A stretch of DNA of 64,000 bases from Eopsaltria australis. Taxonomy: Eukaryota > Chordata > Aves > Passeriformes > Petroicidae. Below, one piece after another: positions 63,955-64,000 of the stretch (within the stretch, counting starts at the first letter, position 1; every line of letters starts with the position of its first letter). Below the pieces are notes generated by a model. It searched no databases. It worked only from the letters and a program-made list of their open reading frames with translations, and was not told the origin of the DNA. The position numbers and the translations under genes were made by a program. The stretch lies in assembly GCA_034509425.1 (NCBI GenBank), contig JAVTVJ010000994.1:62001-126000 (forward strand), read 5' to 3'.

Positions 63955-64000
63955 GGAATCCCAGAATGGTTTGGGTTGGAAGGGACCTTAAATCCCACCC
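63955..64000 (-). mobile_element. CR1 LINE 3' end (-), truncated by window edge
   Basis: The last bases read tcccagaatggtttgggttg then gaagggaccttaaatcccac, the reversed CR1 terminus. Confidence 0.85.

Larger units (their letters stand above)
61336..64000 (-). other. LEKR1: LEKR1 intron (right part cut by window edge)
   Basis: No further coiled-coil exon was recognised to the right of the microexon. It contains CR1 ends at 61390-61560 and 63955-64000; the rest appears to be unique intronic sequence. Confidence 0.6.

Overview
This window looks like a piece of a bird nuclear chromosome, most likely from a songbird or close relative. The evidence is the many 3' ends of CR1 LINEs, an apparent lack of mammalian SINEs, GC-rich minisatellites, and the content and order of three vertebrate genes. 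These are VEPH1 (+), CCNL1 (+) and LEKR1 (-), the gene neighbourhood of human 3q25.31. All gene calls rest on reading exon translations against remembered vertebrate proteins and on splice sites and reading phases that join up. No database search was possible.

Layout: positions 1-10.6 kb hold the 3' end of VEPH1, with three terminal coding exons at 3497-3614, 8853-8989 and 9564-9800 that encode the C-terminal PH domain, followed by a 3' UTR. From 10.6 to 25.7 kb is intergenic DNA with CR1 fragments, three minisatellites and no convincing gene. A GC-rich promoter region spans about 25.8-27.5 kb. CCNL1 (cyclin L1) is complete: 11 coding exons from 27078 to 43644 give a 1536-nt reading frame (511 residues) in which every junction keeps frame. 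The polyadenylation signal is at 44147. From 44.2 to 52.3 kb is intergenic repeat-rich DNA. From 52.3 to 61.4 kb lie the eight last coding exons of LEKR1 on the minus strand, tail to tail with CCNL1. The 5' part of LEKR1 is beyond the right edge.

The most notable non-standard item is a nearly full-length, intronless, decayed copy of GLE1 (mRNA-export factor) at 39641-41714. It lies antisense inside CCNL1 intron 10, lacks a visible poly(A) tail and is flanked by LTR-like sequence. Processed copies are rare in birds because CR1 reverse transcriptase does not use poly(A) mRNA well, so an LTR-retroelement origin is the attractive explanation.

Other items worth checking: a candidate poison exon in CCNL1 intron 3 that would yield a truncated cyclin L1 ending in [10 protein letters not shown]; a perfect 44-bp tandem duplication that duplicates the splice acceptor in front of the VEPH1 PH-domain exon; a 17-nt LEKR1 microexon; and a roughly 680-bp AT-rich palindrome in a LEKR1 intron. 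I see no operon-like, CRISPR-like or otherwise new multi-gene system here.
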